Below are positions 59,449 to 64,000 of a stretch of 64,000 nt of DNA, piece after piece. The DNA is taken from the NCBI RefSeq assembly GCF_964188355.1, contig NC_134175.1, positions 54,489,171-54,553,170 of the forward strand, in the 5' to 3' direction. How positions within the stretch are numbered: position 1 is the stretch's first letter; each line of letters begins with the position of its first letter. The DNA is from Buteo buteo. Lineage: Eukaryota; Chordata; Aves; Accipitriformes; Accipitridae. The translations under genes were made by a program, and so were the position numbers. The notes under the pieces are model-generated. The model was not told the DNA's origin. It did not search any database and was given only the letters and a program-made list of their open reading frames with translations.

Positions 59449-62400
59449 TGGACAAGAAGTCTTTGGTACCAAAAGAACAATATTATTTTAATATGAATTT
59501 ATATTGGAACTGCAAAATTTTACTTAGCACCTTTCTAAACTTTCACAAAATAACCAAGACCGTGCATTGGTATTATCCAGTACAGAACTTCAGTAACATT
59601 TATCATGGCATGTGCAATGCTATTGCAAATTCTATGCTATTTACACTAGCGTTAAGGTAAGACCAACCTTAAGGAAAAAAAATCATTGTAGACCCATTTA
59701 ACAGAGCAGACTAAGACCAAAAATGCACTGTAATCATCGTTTTACAATGTGAAATCTGTTAACTGATACTCTGGAGCAAAATAAAACTGGACCTGTGCAC
59801 TAAGTGGTAGCTGTCACACCCACCTAGTCCTCATCAGCAAGAGCCAAGAAATTACTTGAAGTAAAAAAATCTCATCAACCATAATAAATACAGAAACAAA
59901 ACATTTCCTATACATATAAGAAAAGCTGACAAAAAGTTTTCAAATAAAACAAAACAGCCTATGTTTGTTAGACACGAAACAGTTCTGCAAGTGATAAAAA
60001 TAAGCTATGAAATACCAATACTTCAGAATGTGCATGAAACACATGCATTTTATGTCACTGTTTTTGCCCAATGAGTATTCATCAGAATTTTTCATAGTTA
60101 ATACTAGTTGTCTAACACCTAAATAGACTTTTTTTTAAATCTCATGCAAATCAGATATATTTGCTCATCACTACTATCAGATAAGCATTACAAAAAAGCA
60201 GTAGTTTTCTATCTTAGAACATAGAAAAAACCGAAAGTTGCAACTCTATATATTCTTTCTTCAATCTATAAACATTTCAAACTACTAACCTGGGGAAGAG
60301 GGAGGGAGGGGAAGAGGAAAGGAAGCACAGAAGGAAAGGACCGAACACTTGGCATTACAGAAGAATAAATACAGAACATTAACAGCTTACTGTGGAGAGT
60401 GGTTTAATCAGGAAGTAGCCATTATCCTGTCGCTACAGAGCAATGACAGCACTCCAAAACAACAAGCCGTGGCTTTGGTGTTGGTGTTTTGTTTTGGTTT
60501 TTTTTTCTTTCAGTCAAGAAGGAAGAAAGAACACAAGCTATCGTGCCTGAGCTTTGCTGAGCTCAAAGGTCGCCAGATGTCTATTGTCAAAAGCTACCCT
60601 GAAAACAAAATTCAAGCAAGCATTTACAAAGCTGTATTTGAGGAAGCATCTAAAATCTACCACAATCTCCCTCTGTGTTACACACAAAACATGGCTGTCT
60701 TATTCAGAGATTAGCAATTATTGTAATGAGATACTGTCGGAGAGGGTCAAATAGTACTTCCTGCAGTTTACACATCTTGATTTCCTGGTAAACAAACTGA
60801 AAGGCAGGTGGAGCACTTAGATCACTAGTAAACACACATGCTCACATGACCAAAACCAACCGAGATGGAATATGCAGTTTTAATAAAATGTGTATCTGTA
60901 TTTTAATTACATGATGCAACAAGGTAGCAGAAACATAAAAATAACTGAACCATGAAGGAAATTTTTTCCACAATGTTACACAGTCATCGATGCCATACTT
61001 TGTTGTTTTCTTTTTTAAGCAAAGCCCAAGAAAAATATTTTATTGTCTTTTAAGCGATGCTTATGTACACACACCCCCACCTCAGACCGAACTGGTCACA
61101 AAGGTGTTTTGGTATGAGAAGGTGCTCTGAAATGATAACCTGAATCAATCCTGGAAAAGCCTGAAACTGAGTAAAAAAAATGCTAATCACTGTGTTCAGA
61201 ATTTAAGCATCAATCTCCACAAAAGCACTATTAAAGAAATCTACTAACAATATTCAGGACAGAAATGATTCAAATTAACTTACTGAATAACTTTAAAAGA
61301 AAAAAAATTCAAATTACTTTTTTAAACTGCCTAACACTTTTCCTCTTCAAAAAAGTTAATCACATATGGACTAGACACATGGCAGTGATCCAGTGAGAAA
61401 AGCTCGTTGTTTCCTACCTATAAACTTTCCAAAAATTAATTTCAACAAGCTCCAGTTTAAAAATCAGATGTTCACAGTGGAACTCAAGAAGGCCTTAGGC
61501 TACTATGAAAATTAAAAGGAACAAAAGAAAAAACAAACCCCCACAAAAAAATTCTTGACTAATGGAAGGAAAAGCTTGCTACTCCTAAGCAACTAGAACA
61601 AAGTATTTGGTCCACTGACAGAAGATAGAATTTCTTTAAGGGATAAATACAGTCAACTTACTACACAACAGGTTGATGGAAGTGAAACTGCTATAGTGCC
61701 CTAAAACAACAGTACAAGGGCTTAAACTTTAGCATGCAATAAAAGATTATCTACATACTACAGGAAGTATGCAAAGGCGGGGGCAGGGGAGGGGAATGGA
61801 TCAATCAATTAATTCTCCTTCTCTGTGAAACTCAGCAGCATGAAACAAGATGACCTAGGGAATACACCAAAGTAACATGTCTGACTAAACAAATCGAGGA
61901 ACAGAACAATAAAAAAGTTTCTAGTAATGATGTTATAAATACATTGCAGCCATTTCTGACATTAAGCTCAAGAAAGGAACAAAAGAAAGCTATGAGAAAA
62001 AAAAAAACAGAAAGCATTACTGGAAAGGTCATGAAATATAAAAGGGTGTATCTGTATCAGCAAACACTGCTACTGAAGACGCAGCTTGTGCCAATGAAGG
62101 AGTTATTCTGCCATCACAGTCTCCCAAACAAGGTAAGATACGTTAACGAGAGGGATCTCTGCAACCAAAACAATACCCAAAGTAGGACTTGGGCGAGCTG
62201 TGCTTGTTATAGATATAATTAGTACAGCCACAACTTCCTTATCAAACACTTGGATGTAACTCATTCCCTTAAGTAAAACCACATCAAAACTTCAGCATTT
62301 CATTCATCTGGTTTTCTATTGTTACTCATCTTACAAAAAAAGCAGTCTTGTCAAACAATATACAGCGTTTCTGAAGAAAACAGTAAAAATCCAAACAATC

Positions 62401-63240
62401 AAATGAGAGAAGCCTTCTGCAAAGACGACTATCAACAGAACTCTTCCCAGTAGTCTTAAAATAGTTTTTAAAAGCAACGTATGTTGTTTTTAATCAGGGT
62501 AAATTTGGTACTAGTATCACTGCAAACAAGCTCTCACAACAAGATTTAGATCATGATCTAAAATCTCAATCTGGGAATTATTCTTAATTCCAGAAATCTG
62601 CATGCTAAAATACAGCCACAATGACTTTGAGTCTTATATGACTCGGGGAGAATCACATACACTAGATGTGCATGTTAAAACACTAGCTCATAAATGACGA
62701 TTTTTCTATTCAATTATTTCAATCCATATTGCTCAATGTGAAAAATATTTACTGGGGAACAGCTGTTTTCTATTGAGATAGCAATGAAGGAGAGGGAAAC
62801 AAAAATATGACATTGGAAACAGCCAAACAGAAGATCCATACATACTTTCTGAACTCCAGGTTGAATCAGACCCTAGCCCAGTAACAGTCTGCGCAAGATG
62901 TTAAAAGCAGGGATTTGTTTCTACCAGTGCAACCATTAGTTAACCCCCACGTTCGTCAGCAAGAGAATAAGAATAAAGTCAGAAATTCTACAGGCTACTC
63001 AAATACTCGTATCCCAACACCTAAGATCCATGAAAAAATTATGTTTATAAAACAGGCCTAAGAGGACACTGAAACATGATACAATAAATCACTACTCCAG
63101 CTATGTCTTAAATATACATCAGCACCTGCACTCATAAAATGGCACAGAGTCAACCTGTGGAGCCTAACTGAACAGTTACTGTCCTTCTGGGAGTTTGTTG
63201 GTTTTTTTTAAATAGGAGTATCAGTTTCTATATAACAAAT

Positions 63241-63300
63241 TCTAACTATAAATATGGGTATTGAATAAGGGTCTAGCTATAAATAAGGGTATTGAAAAAT
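63241..63300. repeat. 31-bp tandem duplication
   Basis: Two adjacent copies of tctarctataaatawgggta with the following ttgaa, period 31 bp, starting at 63241 and 63272, directly followed by an (AAAT)n tract (about 63296-63320). Confidence 0.85.
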
Positions 63301-63456
63301 AAATAAATAAAAAAATAAAAATATTTTAAAACCAATACATAAAGTAACAGCGAGTACAATATTGAGGTGTTCTTTTATTGAGATTTCAAACATAGCCCAC
63401 GGGAATTAAATCTATGCTCATAAAGAAAATACAAAATCCTGAAAACTTTACTATTT

Positions 63457-63473
63457 AAAAAAAAAAAAAAAAA
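63457..63473. repeat. 17-base A run
   Basis: Homopolymer followed by CCCACACAAAACC. No LINE or SINE body is visible next to it. Confidence 0.8.
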
Positions 63474-64000
63474 CCCACACAAAACCAGCTTCTTACAGAG
63501 CCTTGTGTGCTACGATGATTCCTGCCAAAGAAATTTCAAAAAGTTAAGAATCATACCACTACAGAGTGTAAGACTCATTTCAACACTGTATCAAAAAAAA
63601 AGTATCAACCCAAAAAAAGAGACTGGAGCCTATCTAGAACTACTGTATCATTCAGATAGCTCTATTCCAAAATAAGTTTTGATTTAAAACTTCATAGTTT
63701 ACCCTGTGATAAAGAAATATAAAAGCAGTTAAGCCATGAATGTTGCTTATGCTCACGTGAGAACATGTAATCTCTGTGAAACCTCTAGTGAATGCCAACA
63801 AAGCCGGAGATCTGTATTTTGCATCACACCTTGATGCAAATACCAAAACTGCTGCAAGAAATACAGATTACTTCACAGCAGAAACACTTGCTTAAAATGG
63901 TAAATATTTACAAATACAAACACAATACCTAAATCCAGCATCTTCTGTGAATACAACCTGCAGCAATGTTTTTTGAGAGTATCAACTCCACGCAGTCACC

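Larger units (their letters stand above)
42523..64000 (-). other. BAZ2B: 5' side of BAZ2B: probable 5'UTR intron(s), no coding exon seen
   Basis: The start-codon exon has an acceptor 2 nt before the ATG, so transcription starts further upstream (higher coordinates). In these 21.5 kb I see no CpG island or typical promoter and no further BAZ2B protein-coding sequence. The promoter is therefore probably beyond 64000. Non-coding 5'UTR exons may be present but cannot be recognised by eye. Contents are solo LTR 3, unclassified GC-richer blocks (42645-43065, 48000-48300, 53645-54130, 57905-58220), simple repeats and otherwise AT-rich sequence. Confidence 0.65.

Noticed and set aside
60349..60714. 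Plus-strand frame of 121 codons
   Set aside because: It passes through a T-rich stretch giving a Phe run and has no recognisable family, start context or splice signals.
1..64000. CRISPR arrays, operons, phage or integrated bacterial systems
   Set aside because: No regularly spaced repeats, no dense coding, no ribosome-binding sites. The window is vertebrate intronic DNA throughout.
1..64000. tRNA, snoRNA and microRNA genes
   Set aside because: I saw no tRNA A/B boxes or clear C/D or H/ACA arrangement by eye. A covariance-model scan is needed to exclude them.

Overview
This window is vertebrate nuclear DNA, almost certainly from a bird and probably a neoavian. The evidence is AT-rich, intron-rich sequence, CR1 LINE fragments (several ending in the typical ATTCTRTGAT-like tail) as the main interspersed repeat, solo LTRs flanked by 5-bp target-site duplications, and one recognisable multi-exon vertebrate gene. 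I saw no prokaryotic gene structure, CRISPR array, tRNA or rRNA.

The gene is BAZ2B (bromodomain adjacent to zinc finger domain 2B) on the minus strand. Thirteen coding exons were placed by joining conserved peptide segments, splice consensus and codon phase. They run from the start-codon exon at 42367-42522 down to the exon at 1870-2080. Joined, they give an open frame of 2,770 nt (about 923 codons). It covers the Ser/Thr-rich N terminus, three acidic Ser/Asp/Glu tracts, the MBD/TAM domain and two AT-hook-like RGRPPN motifs. The rest of the protein (DDT/WHIM-type region, PHD finger, bromodomain) lies beyond coordinate 1. All junctions agree in phase, so the gene looks intact. The 75-bp exon at 9259-9333 is phase-neutral and absent from the human isoform I remember, so it may be a cassette exon.

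Layout: 1-1869, intron after exon 13 with an old CR1-like relic; 1870-2080, AT-hook exon; 2081-8044, large intron with CR1; 8045-9333, four-exon cluster with the MBD; 11507-17939, four acidic or Ser-rich exons; 17940-25676, intron with solo LTR 2 and a young CR1; 25677-32169, three N-terminal exons; 32170-42366, 10-kb intron with an old CR1 reverse-transcriptase relic; 42367-42522, start-codon exon; 42523-64000, 5' flank that probably lies in a 5'UTR intron, with a 1.14-kb solo LTR and several unclassified GC-richer segments.

The three solo LTRs (15802-16335, 19269-19870, 43881-45017) are all on the plus strand, antisense to BAZ2B. The items most worth checking are the candidate cassette exon, a 28-bp candidate poison exon at 31112-31139, the internally repeated LTR, and the unclassified GC-rich block just upstream of the start-codon exon. 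I found no new multi-gene system. This is a chromatin-reader gene inside a normal avian repeat landscape.
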